Assembly (NCBI GenBank): GCA_963575745.1 | Contig: CAUYUJ010014769.1 | Location: 300,365 to 364,364 of the forward strand | Source of the DNA: Prorocentrum cordatum | Lineage: Eukaryota; Sar; Dinophyceae; Prorocentrales; Prorocentraceae | Direction: 5' to 3' | DNA: 64,000 bases | Shown here: positions 32,351-43,205 of the stretch, piece after piece | Numbering within the stretch: position 1 is the stretch's first letter | How the letters are laid out: every line of letters starts with the position of its first letter | Notes under the pieces: generated by a model | The model's database searches: none | What the model saw: only the letters and a program-made list of their open reading frames with translations | What the model was told of the DNA's origin: nothing | Made by a program: the position numbers and the translations under genes

Positions 32351-32739
32351 GAGAGGACAGGACATCCGAACAATGGGGGCCAACGTCAACACAACCATAA
32401 TGGTGCCTTGCGCGAATCTGGCAAAATCCCTTGCGATTTGGTTGTGCAACGGCCCTGACTTCTCATTAGGGCCGGCAGGGGGCATGCCCCCTTCAAGGGG
32501 TGAGCTCCGAAGTGGCCCCGTAAGAGAGGCTCGCTACCTTGTAAATACGAGTCCCTGCGGGTCAGTGCGGGGGGGGCAGCTGCTGGCCCTTCCGCGTGCC
32601 TTTGGAATGGGGACGCGCTGGGCGAATAGGGCCCCCAAGCTATGGGGGGAAGAGACGACGACGCGACCACGCAAATGGAAAAGGGGAGGAGAATCAGGGG
32701 GCCGAATTATCCTACATACTGGTTTTATGCTACCCTATT

Positions 32740-35230
32740 CTCTCCTCTCTCTCTTTCGGCTCACTTCTCCTCCAGAGCGAACTGGGCAATAGTTGCCCCA
32801 TGCATTGTCGCAACTGTACCCTGGCACCCTGCTGTGATATCCCACTGTTCCCCTCGAGGTGCAGGTAGGGAGGAGCATACTGGTAGTCGCGGTGCGTTGG
32901 CGGCGGGGCCCTCGTGGATGCGCTCTGGTAGCCTTCGTGGTTATCACCTTTTGTCCACTCCTCCCCCCCTGCAGCAGTGCACCTGTCGGCGTCCAAAAAA
33001 TCACTTCCCAAGACGCTGTCTGCGCGAGCTCTCCCTACAAGGGTCCTCACACCGAAATGGCCCCGCGAGTGATGGTCCCGCTGATTCTGCCCGTCCTGCC
33101 AGCCTTGTCGCACTCCGAGATAACCTCGCTAATGCACCTCTTGGCGTTGTCAGTGGGCTCCAGTGGGTTCTCTAAATTGCGGCCGCCGGAGCTGGCCGCC
33201 CCCTCCGACTTGGAGTGCTCTTCGAAGACCTCGGTGCCATCCAGACGGGTCTTCGCGCTGTCTCGTAGCTCCTGACGTTTTTGGAGCCTCTTTCACCTCC
33301 ACTGGGTCAACATTGCCCTCGTTACTCAACTCCCTCAGGGAGACCTTCATGACGCCGTAGAGGTTCTCCTCGTCATTCGATACCTTCAGCGCCAACTCAC
33401 ACCAGCTTTGCACAGTGAATGCCTTAATCCCAGCCCTTTCCCACGCGCCCACTGGGCACCTTGCGACGAGGTCGCGCCCGTCGGCCCCGTGCGTCATCGG
33501 GGGGGGGGGGAGGAATTGGGATCAGCTCGAGGGGCTCCTCTGGGCCAATCTTCTGGTCGTAGAACTTGCAATGGCTCTCCACGATGGCGTCGTCTAGCTT
33601 CTGCGGCAGCCCTTCCGCTGCAAGAGCTCCCCACTACTCTCCCACCTTGAGCTCCGCCGCCATTGAAGGCCCCCTCCTGAACGGGCGGAACATAGACTTG
33701 CACCCGATGTCTGACCACTTCTCGCTGTCCCTGCCAAAGTCGCCCTTCATTTTTGCCCACCCACTATTTCATGAACTCGTCTTCTGGATGATTCTTCTGC
33801 GCCTTCGCGAGCTGCGCCCAGCCCACTTTGCGCCAGAACTTCCACTGGGCCCCCCTTGAGTTGGGACCGGGGCCTTGCCACCACAGCATGTTAGGGAATG
33901 CAAGTCCGCGCGAGCAGGCGATGTCCGCATTTTCGCCCCATCCTGTGTTCCTCCTGCAGACGCTAAACAGCTCCATGTTGTCGCTCCACTTGTCCACGAA
34001 GTCCAGCGCATTGAGGTACGCTGTCTGTTTCTCCCATGTTCTTCGCCGTCTTGTAGCCCCATCTCGTGCAGCTCCTTCACTTCCACCTCCAACTCCTTCT
34101 TGGCGACCTTCAGCGCTTCTTCGTCCTGGACGTCCATGGCCATGCACTGGTTCAGCAGGGCGTCGTATTTTCCGGCGCATCGCAAGGCTTCAGCCATGCC
34201 TTCTCCTAATTTGCTGGAGCTGCGAGGATGCCCCCCCCCACCCCCCCCCCCCCCCCCCCCCCCCCCCTTCATGCTGATGCCCTCCAGCAGTGCCTTCGAC
34301 ATCTCCTTGGGCCTATACATGACCATCTTGCTCCTCTGATTGCGAGACTTTTCCTCTGGTCCTTCCTCGGCCTCAATAGGCACTTTCGCCGCCTGGATCT
34401 GCCCCGGGGACTGGGCTGCCCACGCGGCTACTTTTGCGTTCCTCTTCTGCTCTCGGCAGATTTGCTCTCTCGTCATTTAGTGCTCTCCTCCATGTCGTAT
34501 GTTTTCCTCATCGCTCCACTTGATGCTCCTCCTGCCTCAGCTCCAGCTCGCAGTCGATGCACGTCCTCTCCCATTGACATCCTTTGCCTCCTTAGTGATG
34601 TTTCATGTCCAGGCGCGTTTCTGGCGTGCCCCCCGCGGCCCTCGATCATCTCACAGCGCCCGAGCCCCCTGTTGCAGCGCCCGCGTGGCCATAGCTGACC
34701 GCCGCCCGCGAACACCGCGGGCAGCTTCCAGCGCCCCGCGCTCCGAGATTACCCCGCTAGTGCGCATCGCTGCGCACCTGGGCCGTCGCTGAGCCAGATT
34801 GTCTGTGGGGGCCGAAGGTGATCGATGGAGGTTGAAGCGCATTTCCCATTTGCCCCAGGCATCGCGCGGCACCTTGCGTTCTGGTCCCATTTTGCCCTCG
34901 CTGTCCGCGACCCATCTCTACATTGTGCGCATGCTGTTCAGCATGCCAAATACCCCGCCCACTGTCTCCCCGCATCTGCAATGGAGTAGGGGGATGCAGA
35001 TAAACATCGTGTCGCCATGATAATGGATGTCGGCCACTGACAGGGACGGAGGGCTGGTTGCTGCCAGGGAGGCCTCTGCCCGAAGCGTTTCTCTGCAACG
35101 CCGCCTCCCGTTCTGCTCGGAGATGCGCGTGTACCTACCATCTGGGGCAAGACATCTCAGTTTTGCGGGGCGCTCAAAAGTCCATGCTGATTGACTCCGC
35201 TATCCTTCCATCATCTGAAAGATGTCTCTT
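32740..35230 (-). pseudogene. broken gene, unknown product
   Basis: Protein-like segments follow one another on the - strand. In order: TFERPAKLRCLAPDGRYTRI, VADIHYHGDTMFICIPLLHC, TVGGVFGMLNSMRTM, (TAG), RWVADSEGKMGPERKVPRDA, then a helical charged stretch (MTREQICREQKRNAKVAAWA), a Gly run encoded by a poly-C tract, AMDVQDEEALKVAKKELEVE, WEKQTAYLNALDFVDKWSDN, (TAG), MKGDFGRDSEKWSDIGCKSM, (TAG), LAAEGLPQKLDDAIVESHCK, FTVQSWCELALKVSNDEENL, EVFEEHSKSEGAASSGGRNL and DYQYAPPYLHLEGNSGISQQ. Frame changes fall mostly at homopolymers (A5 near 33273 and 33747, C12 near 33490-33501). About 800 residues in total. No family recognised. It lies immediately downstream of the copia-like element on the same strand, so it might be retroelement-captured sequence. 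Confidence 0.6.
34231..34267. repeat. poly-C run
   Basis: Nine C, one A, then 27 C. It encodes poly-Gly in the broken gene on the - strand and is a likely site of length errors. Confidence 0.95.
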
Positions 35231-35511
35231 CCTCTTCGCCTGTCCGCGGTTGGGCACTCCTGCGAAGCCCAACTGCCCTGGAGTGGGCCCCCCGAGGGCT
35301 GTTCTCTCAGAATTCGATGCAGACGCCGTCGGAGGTGCAGTGAAGGCGCTCGTCCGCGACAGCCGCGGCATGGCACTCTGTCCTGGCTTTTTGCATCCCG
35401 AGATACTCTCGCAACTGCAATTGCCCCCTCCTTTCTCGGCGGCGCCGACGCTGAAGTCCCCGTTCCACCATCCTCTCGACGACGACGACGAAAATGAAGA
35501 AAAACTAATAT
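35231..35511. other. region between broken gene and terminal repeat
   Basis: The - strand is open with PNRGQAKRKRHLSDDGRIAE near 35180-35260 and ASNSERTALGGPTPGQLGFA upstream, protein-like but in another frame than the gene that follows; probably its upstream continuation. Confidence 0.35.
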
Positions 35512-35633
35512 TGCGGGGTCTGGAAATTTGACAAAAGACAACACAGCGGCCATAACATGTAGACTGCGGGAGCTCCACTCATCCATGCACTGGTTGCACG
35601 CGCCAGCGGTGGAGCCAAACTGCGACAGAGCAT
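35512..35633 (-). repeat. terminal repeat of copia-like element (downstream)
   Basis: Starts ATTGCGGGGTCTGGAA and ends GGAGCCAAACTGCGACAGAG; shares its order of words (GTAGACTG, ACTCATC, ACGCGCCA, TGGAGCCAAAC) with 41434-41555. Clearly related but diverged, so an old LTR pair or a related solo repeat. Confidence 0.55.
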
Positions 35634-35734
35634 CCGAATCGAGTCGGCATTGCGCGGGCGATCGGACAACTCTGAATAGAACTGGGAACAGAAGACGGCA
35701 ATCATAACTGTCCATGCCCGCGCACATTCACAAC

Positions 35735-36058
35735 TCAGAAGGGATATGCCATAGCCATCTGGCCTGGCGGCGCCGCGCGGCGGAAGGCAAGCTCACCGGC
35801 GATCGGGGACTCGCTCGTGCTCTCAGGAGCGGCGCTGGATGTGCTCACGCGAGTAGAGGTTGTACGAGTTCGACCAGGCCGCATGTGCGTCTGTTTGGTG
35901 GCCCATGAGCCGGAGACACGTTGCGCGTCTATCTTGAGGACAGAGGCTAGCCCACTCCACCCTGTCACATCGCTGGTGGATGGAGGTCGGTAGAAGTCAA
36001 CCAATTCGCCCGGCCTGTAATCCAGGTTCTGCCCTGAGACTGCGGCGCTGGTTTTCTA
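35735..36058 (-). pseudogene. integrase C-terminal domain (copia-like)
   Basis: Reads TSAAVSGQNLDYRPGELVDF, then YRPPSTSDVTGWSGLASVLK, IDAQRVSGSWATKQTHMRPG. The VDFYRPP...DV.GW.G pattern is that of the DNA-binding tail of dinoflagellate copia integrases, known to me from family knowledge, which helps to insert the element into the genome. Upstream, up to about 36330, frames read DEQLRREGLLASEHARPAF and REIARQRIAGFRPSRD with a stop before the conserved part, so the junction is broken. Catalytic D,D-35-E residues are not in this fragment. Confidence 0.65.
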
Positions 36059-36059
36059 A

Positions 36060-37560
36060 TCGAGAGTCAGTCGCGAGATGGCCGAAACCCCGCGATTCGT
36101 TGCCGGGCGATCTCTCGCGACCGGCGCGAGTTTCGCGCCGCCCTGGCCGCGTCGCCTGGGAGTGCTACGACGTCTTGCAACATCCGCAGTTGTCGGCCGA
36201 AGCCGGCGTTGCACGTCGCGGCTCCTCCATAGGAAATCAGAGAGTTGCCGTCGCGCGCAGCCTCGGAAGGCAGGTCGGGCATGCTCACTCGCAAGCAGGC
36301 CTTCACGCCGCAGCTGTTCGTCTATACAGCGCATGGCGCGTCGCAGGATAGCGCCGCGTCGCTCGAACCTTCGCGCGCGCTGATCAGGGGATCAAGCTCG
36401 GACCACAGTGCCGCGTCGATCGAATAATGGCTTAGCTTCGGCCCCAAGTACGCCGCGCTCGCCATCAAAGACTACGTCTTTAAAGGCCAGAAAATCACAC
36501 GCGTGAGAGAATGGCAGAGCACAGGCGCTCAGAGGATCGGCGCCCAGCTACGCTGGAATTTCCCCAAATAACCGAGCTGCGCGCCATCGGTCGGCTCGAT
36601 CGATTACGTGCGTGCCAGATCGGATGCTGGCGGAAAAATTAAATGTCCCTTTATACTTATTGATCGGGCTTGCATATTATGTTGTCATTGTGCTGTGGCC
36701 GATTTGAATCGTGATTGACTGGCCGCCAAACAAATCCAGGGGTCAGTCTGCTCGGCACGCGGCGAAGCTACCAAATCCTCCTCGCCAGCTGAGATCTTTG
36801 ACCTGCGATCCTGGGCTCCAAGTGAGCAGAAGACGCTGTTCGGGCCAAACCATAGAGCGTGCCCAAACTCGAGCGAAAGTGCAGCATGAACTTTGCATTG
36901 ATCATCTTGGCCAGCATGATTGCAGCCTCCGTTGTGGCTGCTTCATGTTGTGCTGTGCCTGAGTGCTCGGACAATTTGGCCCTGGCCGTCTGGCGCACCG
37001 TGCCTGCAGGACGTGTGCGCTAGGCTGGTTCCTTGCCCAGCGACATGGCAAGCTGTTTTGGATGGCCATTTGACGTGGGGGCTCTGGAGCGAGCGTCAGG
37101 CGGCCGAGTCTGCTGGTGATCAGCATGATGCCTACCGCTGGGTCTGTAGTCATCTCAACTGTTGGGTCCGTCTGTGCAGATAGATTCATGGCAACGCGCA
37201 GACCGTCGTTTTTCTCTACATGCGCGTCAGTGGTAGCTGATGCACGTCGTCACGCGCAGAGCAACAATGGCGACCTCTGCACAGGTATGTCGGCGGCATC
37301 ACGGCGCAGACCGACTGGCGCGCATGTCGAGCGGCTTCGCCGAGAAAGACGGAGAAGCGTGGAAAGATGATGGCAATGGGGATTTGCGCACGTGCCTGCC
37401 GTCCGCGCAGCTCAAGAGCTCGAGCAATTGACAGTGCGAGTGATATCGCTAAGAGCGCGGTCAGGACGCGACGTCGGTTCCCCAGCGCGGAGAGCCAAGG
37501 CGCCCCAGGAGGGGGCCTCAGCTCATTGAGAGCCAAACGTGAAGGGGTGGCGGCAACTAC
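36060..37560. other. interior of copia-like element, unassigned
   Basis: The integrase core would be expected here. I cannot recognise it on either strand. A - strand stretch KMINAKFMLHFRSSLGTLYG at about 36840-36905 is mildly protein-like. Possibly a deletion with unrelated filler. Confidence 0.4.
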
Positions 37561-38100
37561 AAGCGTCGTGTCCTTTGTCTCTGTCTCCGTCTCGTCGGCG
37601 CGGGTGCGCAGTTGCGCGCTGCGGTCGGGAATGCCGACTGGTGCCTGCAGGGCTCTCTCGATGTCGTCGATGACCATCGCCAGGTGTTCGTTCGGTGCCG
37701 TGCGCGGCGGGGCACGGGCGGCGCCTGCCGGCCATTGGATCCGGCGACGCCGCCCCCCTCCGTGCCCAGGATCGCGCGCGCGGGCGCTGTGCAGCGTGGC
37801 GCGAGTACCCCAAGCAAGTTGCTGCCCGATTCTCTAGCGATGGATGCCGTGAAACTGCGGATGGTAGCTCGGCCTTGATCATCCGTGGCGGCAACGGGCG
37901 TGCTCTCCTGATTGGCGCACTTCTGAATGCTGCTGCGCGCCCCATGGATGTTCAAGGGCTCAATCATGGGAGTCCGCCGGTGCCAGGTGCTATGGCCTTG
38001 AGGCTCGGCGGGGCAGCGGGCGCGCGCGCATCTCCCGCGAGGTTGGCCCGCGCTCCTAGGTCCACGATGGCGCCGAGAATCCCCGCGGCGAGCTGGGCGC
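37560..38100 (-). pseudogene. retropepsin-like protease region (copia-like)
   Basis: An aspartic protease would process the polyprotein. The - strand at 38051-38095 reads GILGAIVDLGARANLAGDA: the DLGA at 38051-38062 is at the place of the catalytic D-T/S-G-A, with Leu in place of Thr/Ser. After a frame change, about 37764-37967 reads IEPLNIHGARSSIQKCANQ, PVAATDDQGRATIRSF and a decayed ARAILGTE, in the order of the flap and the ALLGL motif of copia proteases. A third frame ends HLAMVIDDIERALQAP, which matches the SGHL.I.ID.. ending. The domain is recognisable only by combining frames, so it is not functional. Confidence 0.6.
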
Positions 38101-39763
38101 GGCTGCGACGCGCCTGAGCGGAGCGCTCGCTGGCCGAACCGTCGGCGGGCCACCGGGGGCGCGAGTCGGCCCCTTGCGGCGTGCCTTTGAGAGTTGGATG
38201 CAGGGGTGCTGAGCGAGATCTCGCCTATTGGTGCGTCTCGCGGCGCGGCCAATGCTCCGTCGACTTCTGGCGCCACACGGGGCGCGGCGCCCGCCTGGGC
38301 GCGCGCGGCCTCGCGCGCCGCCAAATATTGCCCAGGCGCGGGGCATTTCGAGAAGGGCGCCCCGGCCTGGTCGCCGCAAAGTCTTCCTTCCATCGCTCGC
38401 ATCCGAGCGTCGTTGAAGCTCGCGGCGGCCCAGGCGTCGGCAGAGCTCCGACGGGAACGGCGACCGCGGTGGAAGGCGACGGCAAGGCCCAGATTGACGC
38501 ATTCGCCCAAGCAGATGCCAGGCGTCGCATCCGCATCTACTTCCGCCCTGCAGTTCCCGATGCAGCACGCAAGTTCGACGGCGGGCGGTGGCGCCGCAGC
38601 TTGGGCGCCAGCCATGACCGCGACGATCATAAGCTGGGCGCGCGCGCGTCGGTGGGCACGGCGCCGTTCCATCTGGGCGTCGCGCTCGGCATGGCGGACA
38701 GTCGCGCTGAGACTTCGGGGGCCAAGTCGCGCGCGACGCTGGTCCTGATCGCTGCGGTCGGCACTTCAGCGAGGTGTCTATATCCGCGACGACGCGCGCA
38801 CTCCGGCAGCGCATCTCGTGCTAGCTGACCTTCCCGAAGGCGGGTCAATTGACCGAATCCGCCGCAGCGCGGCGTCGTGATTCGCTGGTCGTCGGGGGCC
38901 GCGAGTTGATCCATGGGCTGGGCGGTGGGCCCCGCGCTGCGCTGTTGATCGACGATGCGCATGTCGCGGGGGCAACGCAGAGCGGCAGTCCTGGGCGGCG
39001 CGCCGACCTGAGGACGCGCTCCGCCCATCGACGCCGCCGGCTCATCGGCGGCGGTTGCCGAGCCATGGCGCAGCAGCAGCGTTGGAATGTGCCGCGGTCC
39101 CGAAGAGGGCGTTGCAATGTGCAACGTCGGAGGTGTCGGTAGGACGGCCTGCGCGCCGGCGCGCGCGCGGCCCTGGAGGGCGGCGAGCGAGGCTGCTGAC
39201 CGCAATCCGCAGGCAGACCCAGGCAACTGCCAGGGAGCCGTCGATGGCCGGCCGCTCCGGCGCGACGCGGGGCCCCGGCCGCGGCTGAAGAGGGCCCTCG
39301 TATCAGTGGCCATAACGGAAACTCCTCAAATGCCGCCCGCGCGCCCTCCAAAGTGGCCGCCGCTGCCGCAACCCCGCGGAGGCGATGAGGTGCCCAGGCG
39401 ACGCTCTGCAGGAACGCGATGTTCGCTTCAACAGGTTCTGCATGCCACCGCAGCGCCGACCTCGGTGATTGCCGCGCCTGCCGTTCCTCTTGCCTGAAGA
39501 GCGCTCGCCGGTGCTCTGTAAGAGTTCCACTCAAGAATACCCGATCAACCGGAGTATCTGAGGGCTCCGTGAGACATGCATGTTTTCGGGCGCTTTGGCC
39601 TTTCACCTTGCCAGTTTTTTGGAAGATGTGGCGTTGTGCTTCTTGATGAATGCACGCGCCTCGCACGTCGGACGACGCATGCGTCTGCGCCATTGGCGCG
39701 TCGCCGACTTCACCCCCCCAAATAAACGAGCATCTATTCGGGACGTGCTGAAGCCCTGGAAAT
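38101..39763. other. Gag-protease linker of copia-like element
   Basis: Very GC-rich, open in many frames on both strands, Ala/Arg-rich. No domain recognised. Typical low-complexity linker of such polyproteins, or diverged sequence. Confidence 0.4.
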
Positions 39764-40962
39764 CTACAGCTTGGCAGTAGAGCCTTCGCCTGGGTCCGAG
39801 CTGGTATCTGACCAGGCTCCGCTGGCGCAGTCGGCCCCGTCCGCGGGCGCCCGCGCGGCGGCGGCCGGGCGCGCCGCCCGCGGCGACATGGCGCTCTGCG
39901 AGGGGCCCGCGGCGGACGCCATGGCGCCTCCGACGCCAGGGAGCTGGGCGGCGCTGGCTGCCCAGGGGTCAAGGCCCCGAGCGTGCCGGGGGTCCGCCGC
40001 AGGCGTGGCGCCACTGCTATCGTTGGTCATGTTCACGAAGCCTCCGAACGACGGCGGCGACGGAAGAGCGCTGGCAATGTTGCTCGGCGGATGCTCCACG
40101 ATGTGGCCCACGCGTTTGAGCATCGTCGTGAGAGCGTTGAACTTAGGCTCCGTGGCTAGGTATCGGCTGCCGCAGGGCTGGAGCAACGTCATGCGTTGAC
40201 TAGCTGCGACACTGATTGCTCGGAGCAGCCAGCTGTAGCCTTCCCGAGACATCGCAGCTCCACCGCTGTGCGTAGCGTTGCTCGGTATCGCACCGTGCGA
40301 AACCGCGAGAGCAGCGCGTGGGTGGTCTCGTTGCGGCGCCGCGAGAACTCGAAGAGCTCGCGGGTGGCCTGGCGGCGTGACTGCTCGCCCAGTGGGCCGA
40401 AATGAATGGGGAGGTCCGCGATGAGGTAGGTAATGGCGTCCTCTTTCTGGCCGTCGACCAGGCCTTCTTCCGAAATCTTCGCGAAGTTCACGGAGCGCGT
40501 GAGCTCGCGAGCGGCCCCGCCAAGGTTACGGATGATGGCAGCGCAATGCCGCGCGCTGTACATGTCCGTGGAAAGCACGCTCCACGACGCGAGAGTGTCC
40601 TGCACCGCGCGGTGACATGGGCACGCAGACTCGCGCCCGGGTGGCCGCGGGGGCGGCTGGCGGGAGGTGCTCCCGCCAAAACCACCTCCGCCGCTATGTG
40701 AGCCGGCTCCACCAAGCATCCTGCAGGCGAGCCTGGGAATTTCGACCACAAAGATGAAGGATAAGAAAAAAAACGAGGAGAATAATACTAATAATAAAAA
40801 CAGGATGGTGCCCCAGAGCGCCAAAATGGAGATCTTCCTCGATGTGACCCCGCCACGATGAAAGCTGCGGAATCGCCTTGGGGCTCGGGACTGCGCAAAG
40901 ACGAACGCCGTGTCGAGGCTGGTAGCAGCCGAGGTATGGCTGACTGCCTCGGTCGAAGCCAA
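39764..40962 (-). pseudogene. Gag (copia-like capsid protein)
   Basis: The - strand frame from 40962 reads, after a membrane-like stretch (ALWGTILFLLLVLFSSFFFL), GQKEDAITYLIADLPIHFGP, LGEQSRRQATRELFEFSRRR, NETTHALLSRFRTVRYRATL. One frameshift near 40240 joins it to SREGYSWLLRAISVAASQRM, TLLQPCGSRYLATEPKFNAL, TTMLKRVGHIVEHPPSNIAS. The order E..FEF.RR..E....L.RF...R followed by GY.WLL and LLQP..... matches dinoflagellate copia Gag as I know it; Gag forms the particle that packages the element RNA. The C-terminal part (39764-40030) is Ala/Pro-rich linker. Single frameshift, so the least damaged part of the element. Confidence 0.7.
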
Positions 40963-41433
40963 GGGTGGTGATTATGGTGCATTAGCGTTCAGTGATCCAC
41001 TCGAGTGGCGCGACGTGCTCGCATAGACCAAGGCCAACACTGTAGCACACATTACGAAGCACGGTACTAGCCCAGGCAGGTGACTCGCTGTCATGTCCAA
41101 AGGGAAGCCACGCCCAGTGCCTGTGGGGTTGTGAGGATATTGAAGTGTCTTGGCAACCTTTTGGGCGGACAATAGCCTCACGTCGCCTTCAGCACTTGTT
41201 GCACTCGCTGCCAGCTCCTCACAGCGAGCCGACAGAAATTGCGTATCTGTGAGCGTCCAGGGCGACTTGTCCCTAGACGTGCAAGGCAACCAAAAAGCAC
41301 AAGCTGCTCAGGGGTTGGAAGGTGCCAACAAATGCTGAGGTGGAAGGAAGTGCGAATGTGCGTCCACATCGCACTCTGCGCACGTTCCGCGGATCGCGAG
41401 CTCGGATCGCTCCCAGCTCCGCTACGCACTAGA
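40963..41433 (-). other. 5' region of copia-like element
   Basis: Between the upstream terminal repeat and Gag. A - strand frame (40972-41289) reads FLSARCEELAASATSAEGDV and VCATVLALVYAS-like hydrophobic residues; it might be the N terminus of Gag. Primer-binding site not identified. Confidence 0.35.
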
Positions 41434-41555
41434 ATTGCGGGGCCTGGAAGCTCGCCGAGAGAAAGCATGGCGGCACTACGGCGTAGACTGTGAGCTGTTC
41501 ACTCGTCAAAGTACCTGCTGTACGCGCCAACGCTGGAGCCAAACGGCGACAGAGC
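41434..41555 (-). repeat. terminal repeat of copia-like element (upstream)
   Basis: Starts ATTGCGGGGCCTGGAAG and ends GGAGCCAAACGGCGACAGAG. Co-linear with 35512-35633. Confidence 0.55.
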
Positions 41556-41564
41556 GTTTTTGAG

Positions 41565-42545
41565 TGAGGAGGAGGAGGAAAAGGAGGAAGAGGAGGAAGA
41601 GGAGGAAGAGGAGGAGGAAGTGGAGGAAGATGAGGAGGATACTAAAGAAGAAGAAGAAGAACGCCACAGTCGTAGCCCTGATGTCTGGTCAACTCAGAAA
41701 GCAGGAGGAACAAAAGAAGGACAACATGGAAGAGGAGGACATCCCGGGCGTTGCGTTCATCGGCCAGGGTGTTCTCGAGAGGCGAACCGCGCCGCAGCGA
41801 TGCGAGGAGCCCCCAGGAGGCCCACAGAGAACAAGAAATGCCCGACAGCCTACTCTTCCTACTCTTTCGTGTCCTCCGCCTCCTCTTCCTGCTACTCCTC
41901 CTCCTCCTCCTACTCCTCCTCCTCCCCCTCCCGTTCCTCCGTCTCCTCCTGCTGCTGATCCTCATCATCCTTCCTTCCTTCCGTCCCTCCCTCCCTCCCT
42001 CCTTCCTCCTCGTCCTCCTCGTCGTCATCCCTCCGCCTCCTCCTTTTCCTCCTTCTCCTCCTCCTCCTCTTTCTCCTCCTCCTCCGCCTCCTCCTCCTCC
42101 TCTGCCTCCTTCACACCAATCTCCTCCTCCTCCTCCTCTCCTCTCCTCTCCTCTCCTCTCCTCTCCTCTCCTCTCCTCTCCTCTCCTCTCCTCTCCTCTC
42201 CTCTCCTCTAATCTTCTCTTCCCTTCTCTTCCCTTCACGTTCCTTCTCTTCCCTTCCCCTTCCCTTCCCTTCCCTTCCCTTCCTCCCTCCCCTTCCCTCC
42301 CCCCCCTCCCCTCCCCGCCCCTCCCCTCCCCTCCCCCCCATCCCATCCCCATCCCCATCCCCATCCCCATCCCTCCCCTCCCTCCCTCCCTCCCTCCTTC
42401 CCTCCTCCTTCGCCTCCTCTTCCTTCCTCCTCCTCCTCCTCCTCCTCCTCCTCCTCCTCCTCCTCCTCCTCCTCCTCCTCCTCCTCCTCCTCCTCCTCCT
42501 CCTCCTCCTCCTCCTCCTCCTCCTCCTCCTCCTCCTCCTCCCTCA
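41565..42545. repeat. GGA then CT microsatellite complex
   Basis: GGA/GAA-rich at 41565-41675, unique to about 41865, then about 680 bases of almost pure pyrimidine: mixed CTC/CCTT, a CTCCT pentamer run at about 42131-42215, CTTCC and CCCAT runs, and an uninterrupted CTC run at about 42428-42541. Confidence 0.95.
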
Positions 42546-42709
42546 CGTTGCCCCTGAGGCTGCCTTGGCGGGCTCCGCTCCCGAGGGCTCTGGCGGCGGA
42601 TGGGGCTCCTCCTTCGCGCCCGAGCGCACGGCACCGTCGGCGCGGAGCGTCTGGCGCGCGCGCGCGGGCTTCGCCGCAAGACGACGGCGACGTCGACGGG
42701 ATCAGTAGA
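42546..42709. other. unique spacer between CT and GA arrays
   Basis: About 165 GC-rich bases separating the CTC run from the GGA run. Confidence 0.6.
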
Positions 42710-42872
42710 GGAGGAGGAGGAGGAGGAGGAGGAGGAGGAGGAGGAGGAGGAGGAGGAGGAGGAGGAGGAGGAGGAGGAGGAGGAGGAGGAGGAGGAAAAG
42801 GAGCAGGAGGAGGAGGAGGAGGAGAGGAGGAGGAGGAGGAGGAGGGAGGAGGAGGAGGAGGAAGAGGAGGAG
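42710..42872. repeat. GGA microsatellite
   Basis: GGA repeats on the + strand, the reverse complement of the CTC run that ends at 42541. Confidence 0.95.
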
Positions 42873-43065
42873 CCCCAGGGGGGGGAAGTCAGAGGGGGCG
42901 GGCCTTCTGCGAAGGCTCGGGGGGCCTCGGGCCTGCCGAGCGGTTCTCGAAGCCTCCTCCCGAAGACACACGAAACTTCTCAGAAGGCGCGAGGGCTTCT
43001 GAGAAGCCCCGCCGCCTTCTGAGACGGCCTCCTCCTTCTCGCTTTCCCTCGGCGCGCCGTCGATA

Positions 43066-43205
43066 TCGGTTTTCGAGCCATAATTCGGGTCTCCGGCGGC
43101 CCTTCGGGACGATCCGCGCACCCCTGGAACGCCTTCGGCGAGGCGCATCCGCTGGAACGCATCCCGAGGCCGGAAAACCGCCGAGAACCAACAAAAACGC
43201 CCGAT
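43066..43205 (+). repeat. dispersed repeat family J, copy 2
   Basis: GGTTTTCGAGCCATAATTCG, TTCGGCGAGGCGCATCC and GCATCCCGAGGCCGGAAAAC match, in order, the - strand at 18430-18575. The flanks 42873-43065 contain CTTCT.AGAAG palindromes (GGCTTCTGAGAAGCCCC). Confidence 0.8.

Larger units (their letters stand above)
35512..41555 (-). mobile_element. Ty1/copia-like LTR retrotransposon, decayed
   Basis: Between two similar terminal sequences lie, on the - strand and in order, a copia-type Gag (about 40960-39764), a retropepsin-like protease region (about 38095-37640) and the C-terminal tail of a copia integrase (about 36058-35735). This is the Gag-PR-IN order of Ty1/copia. The reverse transcriptase/RNase H that should follow the integrase is not present before the downstream terminal repeat, and the integrase core was not found. 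Frames are broken throughout. Confidence 0.65.

Noticed and set aside
37557-38672. 371-codon frame as one protein
   Set aside because: Only the stretch around 37764-37967 is protein-like, and it matches a copia protease flap in a broken element. The rest is an Ala/Arg-rich shadow.
41642-42679. Long Gly/Arg and Pro/Leu/Ser frames in CT and GA arrays
   Set aside because: Pure microsatellite translation. The same applies at 264-830, 50175-51428 and 45993-46969.
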